A DNA stretch of 64,000 bases from Flavobacterium sp. NG2 (lineage in GTDB: Bacteria > Bacteroidota > Bacteroidia > Flavobacteriales > Flavobacteriaceae): positions 350,001 to 414,000 of the forward strand of contig NZ_CP139420.1 in assembly GCF_034119845.1 (NCBI RefSeq), in the 5' to 3' direction. Made by a program: the position numbers and the translations under genes. Under the pieces are notes generated by a model. It saw nothing but the letters and a program-made list of their open reading frames with translations, had not been told where the DNA came from and ran no database searches. Shown piece after piece: positions 27,013 through 36,374 of the stretch (position 1 is its first letter; every line of letters starts with the position of its first letter).

Positions 27013-27561
27013 TTATTTATCCGTTAATAGTTGCTTTAATTTGTCCCAACGCGGGTCAATATTGTCTTCGTTTTGTTCTTTCTCTTCTTTCTTTTGTTCT
27101 TTTATTGTCAACTCATTCAGTCGATCAAGGGCTTCTGTCTTTAAACTTCCATCTTTCACACCTGGATGAACTCGTCTTAGAGGAATAGACAACACAACCA
27201 TTTCGTAAATATATTGTGCGATATCTATTTCAAATTCACCAAAAGGTAAAATAAGCAATTCTTCGTTGTCATTGTTAAATTCTTCCCCAAAGCGAACAAT
27301 CAATTTCATTTTACCTTTAATTGGCAAATCAAAATCTTCACTTGTAAGATCACAAGGAACATTAATTGTTCCTTTGTGCTTAAAATTCAACTCAAGCATA
27401 TTGCTTTGTTTCTCTAAAACCACTTCTACTTTGATATCTGAACTTTCAAATTCATCATAATCAAAGTTTTCAAAGAACACATTATTTAATTGATACTCAA
27501 AATGATGTTTTCCGGTCTTTAATCCTACAAACGGAATTAAATATTCTTTTGTCTTACTCAT
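27013..27561 (-). CDS. DUF177 (YceD-like) protein
   Basis: 182 residues from MSKTKEYLIPFVGLK. An upstream in-frame ATG at 27582 adds seven residues and is less typical. DUF177 features are the central CDLTSEDFDLPIKGKMKLIVRFGEE region and a C-terminal RRVHPG segment. In other bacteria YceD is linked to 23S rRNA metabolism. Its adjacency to rpmF supports a ribosome-assembly role. The Asp/Glu-rich C-terminus ends in PRWDKLKQLL, typical of the family. Confidence 0.9.
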   Translation of the reverse strand: MSKTKEYLIPFVGLKTGKHHFEYQLNNVFFENFDYDEFESSDIKVEVVLEKQSNMLELNFKHKGTINVPCDLTSEDFDLPIKGKMKLIVRFGEEFNNDNEELLILPFGEFEIDIAQYIYEMVVLSIPLRRVHPGVKDGSLKTEALDRLNELTIKEQKKEEKEQNEDNIDPRWDKLKQLLTDK

Positions 27562-27650
27562 TTCAACAAAATTTTGCCCCAAACTTCGGGGTGCAAAGAT
27601 ATAAAATTATTGCAAACCTAATAAAGTTATTTATCTTTTTTTATTTACTA

Positions 27651-28691
27651 CTATTTTTCTTTTACTTTCAGTGGGTTTTCACTGATTTCCGAATGTTGAA
27701 TTCTTGAGCGATAGACGTCTATAGCCAAATAAACCGCTTCCTTAAATGAATTATAGTCCGCTTGTCCTTTCCCAGCTATATCATAAGCAGTTCCATGATC
27801 AGGCGAAGTTCTTACTTTATTCAATCCCGCTGTATAATTTACTCCTTTTCCAAACGACAAGGTCTTAAAGGGAATCAATCCCTGATCGTGATAGGCAGCA
27901 ATAATTGCATCGTACTTTTCATATTGACCACTGCCAAAAAAGCCATCAGCCGCAAAAGGACCAAAAACCAAAGTTCCTTTAGCAAATATTTTTTCTAGTG
28001 TAGGCTTCAAAACAACATCATCTTCATTTCCTATTACACCACCATCACCACAATGTGGATTAAGTCCTAAAACTGCAATCTTAGGTTTATTTATACTAAA
28101 ATCTTCTATAAGCGATTTCTTAACAGTCTCTATTTTCTTCATAATCAACGCCTCGGTCAAACAAGAAGAAACCTTATTCAAAGGCACATGATCCGTCAAC
28201 AAACCAACTCTTAAATCACCTTGAACCATCAACATCAAAGCATCACCTTCTAATTCTTGATTCAAATAATCTGTATGCCCTGGAAACTTAAACTCATCAG
28301 ATTGAATATTATATTTATTAATTGGAGCCGTCACCAACACATCAATAACCCCTTCTTTTAATGCTTTAGTACTTGCCGTAAATGATTTTATAGCATATTG
28401 ACCAACTTTCTCATCGTTAACCCCATAATTCAAATCAACTCCTTCTCTCCATAAATTATAGACATTCACCTTCCCAGGAACAATTTGATCTAATTTATCT
28501 ATACCATGCAAAGCAATAGACGAATCTAGATTTTTCTTGATAAAAGACATGATTTTTACATTGGCAAAAATAACAGGAGTGCATAATTCTAACATTCTAG
28601 AATCTTCAAATGTTTTTAGTACTACTTCGCTTCCAATACCGTTCAAATCTCCTATTGAAATTCCTACGATTATATTTTCTGCTTTTTTCAT
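27651..28691 (-). CDS. pdxA: 4-hydroxythreonine-4-phosphate dehydrogenase
   Basis: 346 residues from MKKAENIIVGISIGDLNGIG; ATGs one and three codons upstream are possible. Family motifs: GDLNGIGSE, APINKYNI, PGHTDYL (metal His), LNPHCGDGG and YHDQGLIPFK plus SPDHGTAYDIAG. It oxidises 4-phosphohydroxy-L-threonine in pyridoxal-phosphate synthesis. It is divergent from ribE with a 61-bp shared promoter region containing TAnnTTTG boxes in both directions (28715-28722 plus, 28735-28728 minus). Confidence 0.95.
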   Translation of the reverse strand: MKKAENIIVGISIGDLNGIGSEVVLKTFEDSRMLELCTPVIFANVKIMSFIKKNLDSSIALHGIDKLDQIVPGKVNVYNLWREGVDLNYGVNDEKVGQYAIKSFTASTKALKEGVIDVLVTAPINKYNIQSDEFKFPGHTDYLNQELEGDALMLMVQGDLRVGLLTDHVPLNKVSSCLTEALIMKKIETVKKSLIEDFSINKPKIAVLGLNPHCGDGGVIGNEDDVVLKPTLEKIFAKGTLVFGPFAADGFFGSGQYEKYDAIIAAYHDQGLIPFKTLSFGKGVNYTAGLNKVRTSPDHGTAYDIAGKGQADYNSFKEAVYLAIDVYRSRIQHSEISENPLKVKEK

Positions 28692-28752
28692 CATGACCAC
28701 AAGTTATTTATTGCTAATTTTGAAGTGCAAATTTAGTAAAATAAAACAAGAA
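28692..28752. promoter_or_regulatory. Divergent pdxA/ribE promoter region
   Basis: TAATTTTG on the plus strand (28715-28722) and TAAATTTG on the minus strand (28735-28728) both match TAnnTTTG. They face away from each other toward ribE and pdxA. No clear -33 boxes are seen. Confidence 0.4.
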
Positions 28753-29340
28753 ATGTTTACAGGTATCATAGAAACCCTTGGAACCATCCAAGAAATCAAG
28801 AAAGAGAAAGACAATATCCACATAACAGTGGACTCCTCAATAACAAACGAACTTAAAATTGACCAAAGCGTTGCTCATAATGGCATCTGCTTGACGGTAG
28901 TTGAAATAAAAGGAAACACCTACACAGTAACAGCTATCGACGAAACTATACAAAAAACAAATTTAGGCTACTGGCAAACTGGAGATCAAGTAAACCTTGA
29001 GAGAGCCATGAAACTTGGAGACCGCCTAGACGGACATATCGTTCAAGGACATGTAGACCAAATTGGTACTTGCATATCCATCAAAGAATCTAACGGAAGT
29101 TGGATCTACACTTTTCAATATGACGAAGCTTTAAACAATATTACAATTGAAAAAGGCTCCATTACAGTTAATGGTGTTAGTTTGACTGTTGTAAATTCTA
29201 AAAAAAATGAATTTAGTGTCGCCATCATACCCTACACTCATGAACACACTAATTTTCACGGTTTCAAAGTAGGAACAAAAATCAACCTCGAATTTGATGT
29301 AATAGGCAAATACGTTTCTAGATTATATTCGAATAAATAA
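28753..29340 (+). CDS. ribE: Riboflavin synthase, alpha subunit
   Basis: 195 residues. Two repeated lumazine-binding domains are visible, the first beginning MFTGIIETLGTI with NGICLTV, the second beginning GDRLDGHIVQGHVD with NGVSLTV. The enzyme dismutates two lumazines to riboflavin. The open frame continues 72 codons upstream, but that part overlaps pdxA antisense and lacks family similarity. The start is therefore the ATG at 28753, where the conserved MFTGI motif begins. Confidence 0.97.
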   Translation: MFTGIIETLGTIQEIKKEKDNIHITVDSSITNELKIDQSVAHNGICLTVVEIKGNTYTVTAIDETIQKTNLGYWQTGDQVNLERAMKLGDRLDGHIVQGHVDQIGTCISIKESNGSWIYTFQYDEALNNITIEKGSITVNGVSLTVVNSKKNEFSVAIIPYTHEHTNFHGFKVGTKINLEFDVIGKYVSRLYSNK

Positions 29341-29349
29341 CACCATAAA

Positions 29350-29389
29350 AAAAGACAGAGCAATTGAAAAATCAAATACTCTGTCTTTT
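29350..29389. terminator. Bidirectional terminator after ribE
   Basis: Stem AAAAGACAGAG (29350-29360) with CTCTGTCTTTT (29379-29389). The right arm overlaps the last codons of the leftward small gene at 29372. Confidence 0.7.
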
Positions 29390-29653
29390 AAATCTATACC
29401 TATAAATTACATAAAACCCAAACAGCAAAGCCAAAACCAACAACCATATAACATCATCATCAATTGGCAATCCAGGAGGAGAAGGCGGCTTTCCTGTAGG
29501 AGAAGGAGTTGGCGGGTTTTTACCATTCCCGTAAGCATAAGCATTACCGTTTCCATTTCCATTCCCATTCCCATTTCCATTATTCGCAAGCGCTTCCATC
29601 ATCCCAAAAAGGAAAATTAATATGACATAAATTTTATTTAAAATAATCTTCAT
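29372..29653 (-). CDS. Small Asn-Gly repeat protein with signal peptide and C-terminal membrane helix
   Basis: 93 residues from MKIILNKIYVILIFLFG; an in-frame ATG eight codons upstream is less likely. A signal peptide is followed by about seven Asn-Gly dipeptides (AANNGNGNG type), then a Pro-rich stretch (PPTPSPTGKPPSPPG), then PIDDDVIWLLVLALLFGFYV as a membrane helix, and a basic end (RYRFKRQSI). Small flavobacterial proteins with this P-x-D + helix + basic tail layout are common near surface genes. No function is known. The Asn-Gly tract is a 6-bp microsatellite and may vary in length. Confidence 0.7.
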   Translation of the reverse strand: MKIILNKIYVILIFLFGMMEALANNGNGNGNGNGNGNAYAYGNGKNPPTPSPTGKPPSPPGLPIDDDVIWLLVLALLFGFYVIYRYRFKRQSI

Positions 29654-29860
29654 ATTTTTTTTTAAAGCACCCATCAAAGAAAAACTCCAACTTAAGCTTT
29701 AGGTTTTTTGAAATCGAATAAAACTAACTCAAAGAAACAACTTCTCAATGATATTAAAAAATTATTCGCCATTTTAACAGCCAAAAGACAATTTAATCGA
29801 TGAAATACATATTAAAAAAACAAACCCCTCAATATCAAAAGACATGAGGGGTAATTCTTG

Positions 29861-29934
29861 TGGTCCCACCTGGGCTCGAACCAGGGACCACCTGATTATG
29901 AGTCAGGTGCTCTAACCAGCTGAGCTATAGGACC
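29861..29934 (-). tRNA. tRNA with CAU anticodon (Met or lysidine-type Ile2)
   Basis: A full cloverleaf can be drawn: acceptor GGTCCTA/TGGGACC, D arm GCTC..GAGC, anticodon stem CCTGA/TCAGG with loop CTCATAA, T arm CCTGG/CCAGG with TTCGAGC. The anticodon is CAT. C4-G69 and C5-G68 are the pairs seen in tRNA-Ile2 of E. coli and B. subtilis rather than elongator Met, so Ile2 is plausible. CCA is not encoded. No isotype call is certain without a model. Confidence 0.93.
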
Positions 29935-30076
29935 GGTTAAGAGTGTGCAATATTACTACTATTTTTTGTTTGCGCCAAATATTTTTCAATTAGTTTTTAC
30001 TATTAAATAGTTAAAATCACTACACCAAAAGGAAACCGACTGATTTCTAGAATAGTATTTTCAAAAAGAGTCTTAA

Positions 30077-30478
30077 TTATTTAATTTCTTGACATAACTC
30101 AATTAAAACTCCATTGGTATTTTTCGGATGTAAGAACACTACTCGCTTATTATCTGCTCCTTTTTTAGGAAGTTCATCAACAAAGACAAAACCTTCATCT
30201 TTTAAGCGACTTATTTCGTTTTCAATATTTTCAACCTCAAAAGCTATATGATGAATACCTTCCCCTTTTTTATCAATAAATTTAGCAATGGCACTATCTG
30301 GATGAGAAGCCGCCAAGAGCTCTATTTTGGAAGTTTCATTTTTAAAAAAAGCCGTAATAACTTTTTCACTCTCGACTTCTTCTGTTTTATAAGAGGTTGC
30401 ACCCAATAATTTTTCAAAAAGTAATTTTGATGCCGTCATATCTTTAACTGCAATTCCTATATGTTCTACTTTTTTCAT
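30077..30478 (-). CDS. mce: Methylmalonyl-CoA epimerase
   Basis: 133 residues, one glyoxalase/VOC domain. Metal and catalytic residues are visible as His in VEHIGIAV, the HHIAFEVENIE segment and GVLIELCQE. It interconverts (R)- and (S)-methylmalonyl-CoA, linking propionate metabolism to succinyl-CoA. Its length matches the family. It is a single gene next to the tRNA. Confidence 0.92.
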   Translation of the reverse strand: MKKVEHIGIAVKDMTASKLLFEKLLGATSYKTEEVESEKVITAFFKNETSKIELLAASHPDSAIAKFIDKKGEGIHHIAFEVENIENEISRLKDEGFVFVDELPKKGADNKRVVFLHPKNTNGVLIELCQEIK

Positions 30479-30627
30479 CTTAACAAGGCATTAGATTTGA
30501 TTCTATTTAAACAAATTTACAAAATTAACTATCCAACTAATTTGATAAATTTACTTAAAAAAGTCTTCTGATAATAATGGTTCAAAAATTTCAATTACCG
30601 TAAATATAATTGTTATTTTGTACTCTT

Positions 30628-30635
30628 TAATTTTG
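30628..30635 (+). promoter_or_regulatory. Possible -7 element of the Ig-like lipoprotein gene
   Basis: TAATTTTG matches TAnnTTTG and lies 7 bases before the ATG at 30643, which would give almost no leader. No good -33 box is visible. Confidence 0.35.
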
Positions 30636-30642
30636 ATAGCTC

Positions 30643-32304
30643 ATGTTCAAAAAAATATTCGTCACTTTTTCTACAATACTCTTATTATCATTAATTGGTT
30701 GCGCTAAAAGAGGAAGCATCACAGGTGGATTAAAAGACACCTTAGCACCCGTTTTAAAAAGTAGTTTCCCGAAAAATTTCAGTGCTAATTTCAATGTAAA
30801 AGAAATCAAACTCACTTTTGATGAATACATCAAACTAAAAGACCTTAACAAGCAGCTCATTATTTCACCTCCAATGAAAACAGAGCCGCTGATTTTACCT
30901 ACCAATGCTACGAAGTATTTATCCATAAAGATTTACGACACCTTACAACCCAATACTACTTACAGTTTCAATTTTGGACAAAGCATTACAGACAACAACG
31001 AAGGAAATCCGCTGAATCAATTTAAATATGTATTTTCAACAGGAAACTACATCGATTCACTTGCTATAGGAGGAACCATCAAAGACGCCTACAACAAAGA
31101 ACCCGATAACTTTGTTTCGGTTATGCTATACGAAATGAATGAAAAATTTAACGATTCGGTTGTTTATAATGAAACGCCTAGATATGTTACTAATACCTTG
31201 GATAGCTTAAAAACTTTTCGATTAGAAAATCTAAAAGCGGGTAAGTATATGCTTGTAGCGATAAAAGATAAAAACAAGAACAATAAATTCAATCCTAAAG
31301 AAGAAAAGATAGGCTTCATCAAACAAGCGATTACAGTACCAAATGACACGCTGTATGAATTAGAGTTGTTTCAGGAAATTTTACCATTCAAAACTTTCAA
31401 ACCAATTCAAGCCTCAGGAAACAGGTTGTTTGTTGGTTATGACGGAAAACAAGATTTCACCAAAACAAAACCTAAAGTAACTTTAAAAAAAGGCACTGTA
31501 ACCATCCCTAGTATTGTCACTCAAATGCCTAAAAAAGATTCACTTCAAGTTTGGTATAAGTCAATTAAAACAGATTCCTTAACAATTACCATTGACAGAG
31601 AAAATTATTCAAAAGACTATGCTTTTAAAGTAAAAGACCAAAAGAAAGACACTCTAGCCATCTCGACGGTTCAAAGCGGCAATTTGGGTTTTAAAGAGCG
31701 ATTCACTTTATTATCAAACACCCCATTGGTTAATTTCAACAACACAAAAATGAAGTTAACAAACAGCTCTAAAGAAACCGTTGAATTCAAAACTGAGTAT
31801 GACGAATTCAACCAGAAATTGTATTTTGACTTCAAAAAAACACCTTCCGAAAAATACGAAATCACCATTTTACCAGGAGCACTAACTGATTTTTTTGACA
31901 AACAGAATGATACCCTATCATACAAAGTATCAACGAAAAGTATTGAAGACTGCGGAAATTTAAGAGTGAAATTACAAAACGTAAAAAAATTTCCTGTGAT
32001 TATTGAACTTGCTAACGACAAAGGTGAAGTTTTGATTTCTGAATACAGTGAAAAAGAAACAACAGTCGACTTCAACCTTATCGATCCTGCCATATACAGT
32101 CTGAGAATAATTTACGATGACAACAAAAACAAACAATACGACACTGGTGATTTCATGCAAAAACGTTATTCTGAAGAGGTAATTTATTTTTCAAAAGAAA
32201 TAGACGTGCGCTCCAACTGGGATGTCGAACAAGTTTTTGACGTAAGCCTACCTTATACCCCTGAACCTAAAAAGAACCCTGTTAAAAAGAAAAGCAGTTT
32301 TTAA
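30643..32304 (+). CDS. Ig-like domain lipoprotein
   Basis: 553 residues. The lipoprotein signal peptide ends SLIGCAKRGS, giving lipidated Cys20. Residues about 30-130 form a bacterial Ig-like (SbsA/BIG_5) domain (PKNFSANFNVKEIKLTFDEYI ... PNTTYSFNFG). Further beta-sandwich domains follow, and the end is Lys-rich (KKNPVKKKSSF). This is a common flavobacterial envelope lipoprotein with no defined role. Its stop overlaps the stop of the convergent amidase gene by 4 bp. Confidence 0.85.
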   Translation: MFKKIFVTFSTILLLSLIGCAKRGSITGGLKDTLAPVLKSSFPKNFSANFNVKEIKLTFDEYIKLKDLNKQLIISPPMKTEPLILPTNATKYLSIKIYDTLQPNTTYSFNFGQSITDNNEGNPLNQFKYVFSTGNYIDSLAIGGTIKDAYNKEPDNFVSVMLYEMNEKFNDSVVYNETPRYVTNTLDSLKTFRLENLKAGKYMLVAIKDKNKNNKFNPKEEKIGFIKQAITVPNDTLYELELFQEILPFKTFKPIQASGNRLFVGYDGKQDFTKTKPKVTLKKGTVTIPSIVTQMPKKDSLQVWYKSIKTDSLTITIDRENYSKDYAFKVKDQKKDTLAISTVQSGNLGFKERFTLLSNTPLVNFNNTKMKLTNSSKETVEFKTEYDEFNQKLYFDFKKTPSEKYEITILPGALTDFFDKQNDTLSYKVSTKSIEDCGNLRVKLQNVKKFPVIIELANDKGEVLISEYSEKETTVDFNLIDPAIYSLRIIYDDNKNKQYDTGDFMQKRYSEEVIYFSKEIDVRSNWDVEQVFDVSLPYTPEPKKNPVKKKSSF

Positions 32305-33068
32305 TCTTTAATCTCGAAGCTGTCGGCATCATTAAGAAAATTGAATTTTTTACGATTAGCAATAAGCTCAGCCTGATCAATTTCGGATATAAAAACCCCT
32401 TCCTCCTCTTGAGGACTAACAATATAATTGCCCAATGAATCAATTAATTGGGAATGACCATTGTAGTTTAGTGCATTTGCATCATTTTGAACACGGTTAA
32501 CCCCAATCGTATAACATAGGTTTTCAATTGCACGAGCACGTAGTAAGCTGTCCCAAGCTAGAATTCGGCTTTCAGGCCAATTGGCAACATAGATAAGTAC
32601 ATCATAATTTTCGCTATTGCGAGAAAAAACAGGAAAACGCAAATCATAACAAACCATTAGGCAAATTTTCCAACCCAAATAATCTACAATCAATTTTTCT
32701 TTTCCAGCGGTATATATTTTTTCTTCACCGGCTAGTGTAAATAAATGACGTTTATTATAATGTTGCACTTCACCAGATGGATAAACAAACAATATTCTAT
32801 TGTAGTAATTGCCGTTTTCTTCAATCACAACACTTCCCGTAATCGCTGCTGTTTTGGCTTTCGCCAAAGATTGCATCCATTGAACAGTTTCGCCTCGCAT
32901 CGTCTCCGCAACACGTTCTGGATTCATCGTAAAGCCCGTGGTAAACATTTCAGGAAGCACAATCAACTCAATATCCGAAGCAATCGCATTGATTTTTTCT
33001 TCGAAAGCAATTCTGTTGGCTTTTGGATTTTCCCAAATTAGTGGAGACTGTAGTAATGCGATTTTCAT
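32301..33068 (-). CDS. Carbon-nitrogen hydrolase, omega-amidase (YafV-like)
   Basis: 255 residues, nitrilase superfamily. The catalytic triad is visible as Glu40 (LPEMFTTGF), Lys106 (YNKRHLF) and Cys140 (LMVCYDLRFP). The MFTTGF and RFPVFSRN contexts point to the omega-amidase/YafV group, which hydrolyses 2-oxoglutaramate and 2-oxosuccinamate. Cytoplasmic. It lies downstream of thiL, separated by a palindromic repeat. Confidence 0.9.
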   Translation of the reverse strand: MKIALLQSPLIWENPKANRIAFEEKINAIASDIELIVLPEMFTTGFTMNPERVAETMRGETVQWMQSLAKAKTAAITGSVVIEENGNYYNRILFVYPSGEVQHYNKRHLFTLAGEEKIYTAGKEKLIVDYLGWKICLMVCYDLRFPVFSRNSENYDVLIYVANWPESRILAWDSLLRARAIENLCYTIGVNRVQNDANALNYNGHSQLIDSLGNYIVSPQEEEGVFISEIDQAELIANRKKFNFLNDADSFEIKD

Positions 33069-33088
33069 CTTAGCTTTAGTTTTTTAGC

Positions 33089-33140
33089 CACAGATTAAAA
33101 GGATTATTAGGATTAATCTATCTGAATCTTTTAATCTGTG
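33089..33140. repeat. Inverted CACAGATTAAAAG repeat
   Basis: CACAGATTAAAAG (33089-33101) pairs perfectly with CTTTTAATCTGTG (33128-33140) across a 26-base loop that contains further GGATTA/TAATC units. It is a member of the CAGATT spacer repeat class. Confidence 0.75.
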
Positions 33141-33181
33141 TCGAATAAAAATATATACTTACAATTTATGTATTTAAAAAA

Positions 33182-34228
33182 TTACTCACTCAAAGCATTC
33201 CAACCTCTCGCTTTCAAAGGAATTTTGGTATTAGCTCGAGTAACCAAGTGAATGCCCTCACTCTCTTCAGTCATATGACCGATGATAGAGAAATTAGGAT
33301 TCCCCTTAATCTTATCAAAATCCTCTATTGGAATCGTGAATAACAATTCATAATCTTCACCACCATTAATCGCTACGGTTGTACTATCAATATCGAATTC
33401 TTCACAAACACTGATAAATTGTGGATCTAATGGCAACTTATCTTCATACAAATTACATCCTACTTTAGATTGCTTACACAAATGAATGATTTCTGACGAC
33501 AATCCATCAGAGATATCAATCATTGACGTAGGTTTTATCTCTAAAGCATGTAACAAAGTACGTACATCTTTACGAGCTTCTGGTTTTAATTGACGTTCAA
33601 CCAAATAGGTGTATAATGCTAAATCAGGTTGCGAATTTGGATTCACTTGAAAAACTTGCTTCTCTCTTTCCAAAACTTGCAATCCCATATAAGCGGCACC
33701 AATATCTCCAGTTACTACTAATAAATCGGTTGCTTTAGCTCCGTTACGGTATACAATTTCATCTTCATTAGCTTCTCCTAAAACCGTGATACTTATAATC
33801 AATCCTTTTTGAGATGAAGTGGTATCACCTCCAATAACATCTACTTTGTATTCATTAGCGGCAAGCGTAATTCCTTGAAACAATTCTTCCAACGCTTCCA
33901 ATGGAAAACGATTAGAAACCGCTATGGAAACAGTGATTTGAGTCGCTTTGGCATTCATCGCACAAATGTCTGAAACATTCGTTACCACAGCTTTGTATCC
34001 TAAATGCTTCAAAGGCATATAAGCCAAGTCAAAGTGCACTCCTTCAACCATAATATCTGTTGAAACTACTACCTTTTTGTCTTTGAAATCCAAAACAGCA
34101 GCATCATCGCCAATTCCTTTTAATGTAGAAGGTTGGTTGATTTCAAAATTTTTTGTCAAATGGTCAATCAAACCAAATTCGCCCAATTGAGCAATACTTG
34201 TACGTTGTGGGTTTTTATCTTCAATCAT
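33182..34228 (-). CDS. thiL: Thiamine-monophosphate kinase
   Basis: 348 residues from MIEDKNPQRTSIAQLGEFGL. The open frame continues 29 codons upstream into AAGTTGCAAAG repeats and is rejected. AIR-synthase-like fold features: IGDDAAVLDF, VSTDIMVEGVHFDL, the Asp-rich VIGGDTTSS, VTGDIGAAYMGL and INGGEDYELLFT. It phosphorylates thiamine monophosphate to the active cofactor. Confidence 0.95.
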   Translation of the reverse strand: MIEDKNPQRTSIAQLGEFGLIDHLTKNFEINQPSTLKGIGDDAAVLDFKDKKVVVSTDIMVEGVHFDLAYMPLKHLGYKAVVTNVSDICAMNAKATQITVSIAVSNRFPLEALEELFQGITLAANEYKVDVIGGDTTSSQKGLIISITVLGEANEDEIVYRNGAKATDLLVVTGDIGAAYMGLQVLEREKQVFQVNPNSQPDLALYTYLVERQLKPEARKDVRTLLHALEIKPTSMIDISDGLSSEIIHLCKQSKVGCNLYEDKLPLDPQFISVCEEFDIDSTTVAINGGEDYELLFTIPIEDFDKIKGNPNFSIIGHMTEESEGIHLVTRANTKIPLKARGWNALSE

Positions 34229-34239
34229 GTTTTTAAGTT

Positions 34240-34310
34240 GCAAAGTTTTAAGTTGCAAAGGTACAAAGATTTTAAGCCACAGATCACACGGATTATCACA
34301 GATTTTTGCA
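34240..34310. repeat. AAGTTGCAAAG direct repeat and CACAGAT units
   Basis: Two adjacent copies of TTTTAAGTTGCAAAG are followed by CCACAGATCACACGGATTATC and CACAGATTTTT. These are degenerate spacer repeats between lepA and thiL. Confidence 0.6.
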
Positions 34311-34397
34311 AACAAAAAAACCTGACAATTTTTACATCGTCAGGTTTCTAATATATTTGAAAAGTAAAGATGCACTGCAGTGCATCTCTATATTCTA

Positions 34398-36194
34398 TTA
34401 ATCATTCAATTTCAAAACAGCCATAAACGCCTCTTGCGGAATCTCAACATTCCCCACCAATCTCATACGTTTTTTACCTTTCTTTTGTTTTTCTAATAAT
34501 TTACGTTTACGAGAAATATCTCCACCATAACATTTGGCGGTAACGTCTTTACGCAAGGCTTTTATTGTTTCACGTGCAATAATTTTAGCACCAATAGCTG
34601 CCTGAATCGGAATATCAAATTGTTGTCTCGGAATCAATTCACGCAATTTCTCACACATTTTTTTACCAATGTTATAAGCGTTGCTTTCGTGGATCAAAGC
34701 CGAAAGTGCATCTACAGATTGCGCATTCAATAACACATCCAATCGTACTAATTTTGAAGTACGCATTCCTATTGGTGTATAATCAAAAGAAGCATATCCT
34801 TTAGAAACCGTCTTTAAGCGATCGTAAAAATCAAATACAATCTCCGCTAGCGGCATATCAAAATTCAACTCCACCCTTTCCGTAGTCAAATACGTTTGAT
34901 TAGTAATCAATCCACGTTTTTCAATACACAAACTCATTACATTCCCAACATAATCGGCCTTAGTAATAATAGTCGCTTTAATAAAAGGCTCCTCTACTCT
35001 GTCTAATTTAGACGGCTCTGGCAAGTCGGATGGATTATTTACTACAAAAGGAGTTTCTGGATCTTTTTTAGTATAAGCAAGGTACGAAACGTTAGGAACC
35101 GTAGTAATTACCGTCATGTCAAACTCACGCTCTAAACGCTCTTGAACAATCTCCATGTGCAACATTCCTAAGAATCCACAACGGAAACCAAATCCTAAAG
35201 CCGCTGAACTCTCCGGTAAAAATACAAGCGAAGCATCGTTCAATTGTAGTTTCTCCATCGACGCACGCAAGTCTTCATAATCCTCTGTGTCTACTGGATA
35301 AATCCCAGCAAAAACCATCGGTTTTACATCCTCAAAACCTGTAATCATATTCGTAGTAGGCACTTTGGCATCCGTCAAGGTATCCCCTACTTTTACTTCT
35401 TTCGCTTCTTTAATACCTGAAATCAAGTACCCAACATCTCCTGTTGAAATGACTTGTTTCGGAACTTGATTTAATTTTAAGGTTCCAATTTCATCTGCAA
35501 AATATTCATTGCCCGTAGCCATGAATTTGATTTTTTGCCCTTTTTTAATTTCTCCATTTACCACTCTAAAAATAACCTCAATTCCTCTAAAAGGATTGTA
35601 ATGAGAGTCAAAAATCAATGCCTGTAATGGCTCTTCTTTGCTTCCTGATGGCGGTGGAATTTTCTCAATAATAGCTGCCAAAATATTTTCGACACCAAAA
35701 CCCGTTTTCCCCGAAGCATGAATAATATCCTCTAGTTTACAACCTAATAAGTCAATAATATCGTCACTAACTTCCTCAGGATTCGCTGATGGCAAATCTA
35801 CTTTATTCAAAACAGGAATAATTTCCAAGTCGTTTTCTAAAGCAAGGTATAAATTCGAAATCGTTTGTGCCTGAATACTCTGCGCCGCATCTACAATCAA
35901 AAGCGCTCCTTCACAAGCCGCAATCGAACGAGAAACCTCATACGAAAAATCCACGTGTCCTGGAGTATCAATCAAGTTCAGGATATATTCCTCGCCCTTG
36001 TATTTGTATTCCATCTGAATCGCGTGACTCTTAATTGTAATCCCACGCTCACGCTCTAGGTCCATGTTGTCAAGCAATTGTGCTTTTTCTTCACGAGCCG
36101 TAACCGTTTGAGTTGCCCCTAATAATCGGTCAGCCAGCGTACTCTTCCCGTGGTCAATATGTGCAATAATGCAAAAATTCCTTATATGTTTCAT
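34398..36194 (-). CDS. lepA: Elongation factor 4
   Basis: 598 residues. GTPase motifs: [15 protein letters not shown] (G1), RGITIKS (G2), [14 protein letters not shown] (G3), NKVDLP (G4). EF-G-like domains II, III and V follow, then the LepA-specific C-terminal domain with [22 protein letters not shown]. It binds stalled or mis-translocated ribosomes. The start [12 protein letters not shown] is family-typical. A promoter match 180-210 bp upstream implies a long leader containing a hairpin repeat. Confidence 0.98.
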   Translation of the reverse strand: MKHIRNFCIIAHIDHGKSTLADRLLGATQTVTAREEKAQLLDNMDLERERGITIKSHAIQMEYKYKGEEYILNLIDTPGHVDFSYEVSRSIAACEGALLIVDAAQSIQAQTISNLYLALENDLEIIPVLNKVDLPSANPEEVSDDIIDLLGCKLEDIIHASGKTGFGVENILAAIIEKIPPPSGSKEEPLQALIFDSHYNPFRGIEVIFRVVNGEIKKGQKIKFMATGNEYFADEIGTLKLNQVPKQVISTGDVGYLISGIKEAKEVKVGDTLTDAKVPTTNMITGFEDVKPMVFAGIYPVDTEDYEDLRASMEKLQLNDASLVFLPESSAALGFGFRCGFLGMLHMEIVQERLEREFDMTVITTVPNVSYLAYTKKDPETPFVVNNPSDLPEPSKLDRVEEPFIKATIITKADYVGNVMSLCIEKRGLITNQTYLTTERVELNFDMPLAEIVFDFYDRLKTVSKGYASFDYTPIGMRTSKLVRLDVLLNAQSVDALSALIHESNAYNIGKKMCEKLRELIPRQQFDIPIQAAIGAKIIARETIKALRKDVTAKCYGGDISRKRKLLEKQKKGKKRMRLVGNVEIPQEAFMAVLKLND

Positions 36195-36218
36195 CTTCTA
36201 TTAATATCAATTTATTGT

Positions 36219-36242
36219 CATGCTAAGCGTAGTCGAAGCATG
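36219..36242. repeat. CATGCT-loop-AGCATG hairpin
   Basis: CATGCT (36219-36224) pairs with AGCATG (36237-36242) around AAGCGTAGTCGA. Variants of this phrase are common spacer repeats in Bacteroidota. It abuts copy D of the dispersed hairpin family. Confidence 0.6.
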
Positions 36243-36333
36243 GGCGTGACCACAAGGGTCGGGCTATCCGTTTCAATCTTGTGTCGGCATAAATGCCAGC
36301 CGCCACAAGGATTTCCACTTCTATCCCTCACGC
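36242..36333 (+). repeat. Dispersed hairpin repeat, copy D
   Basis: The frame is GGGCGTGACC ... GTCGGGCTATCCG on the left and CTTCTATCCCTCACGC on the right. Inside, CTTGTG..GGC pairs with GCC..CACAAG around a second hairpin, GGCATAAATGCC. The inner part is nearly the same as copy G at 21824-21887, and the outer frame is shared with copy F at 61949-62049. Confidence 0.75.
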
Positions 36334-36374
36334 ATACCGTTCGTTGGCTATAAAAAACCAAACTAATTAATCCG

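Larger units (their letters stand above)
36195..36374 (-). other. Predicted long leader of lepA with repeats
   Basis: If transcription starts from the promoter at 36375-36404, about 175 bases precede lepA. They hold hairpin repeat D and the CATGCT...AGCATG hairpin at 36219-36242. Confidence 0.45.

Noticed and set aside
28537..28752. 72-codon N-terminal extension of ribE
   Set aside because: It overlaps pdxA antisense, and riboflavin synthases begin at MFTGII, which is at 28753.
34229..34315. 29-codon extension of thiL
   Set aside because: The sequence is AAGTTGCAAAG spacer repeat read as LQLKTLQLK; the conserved protein starts at 34228.
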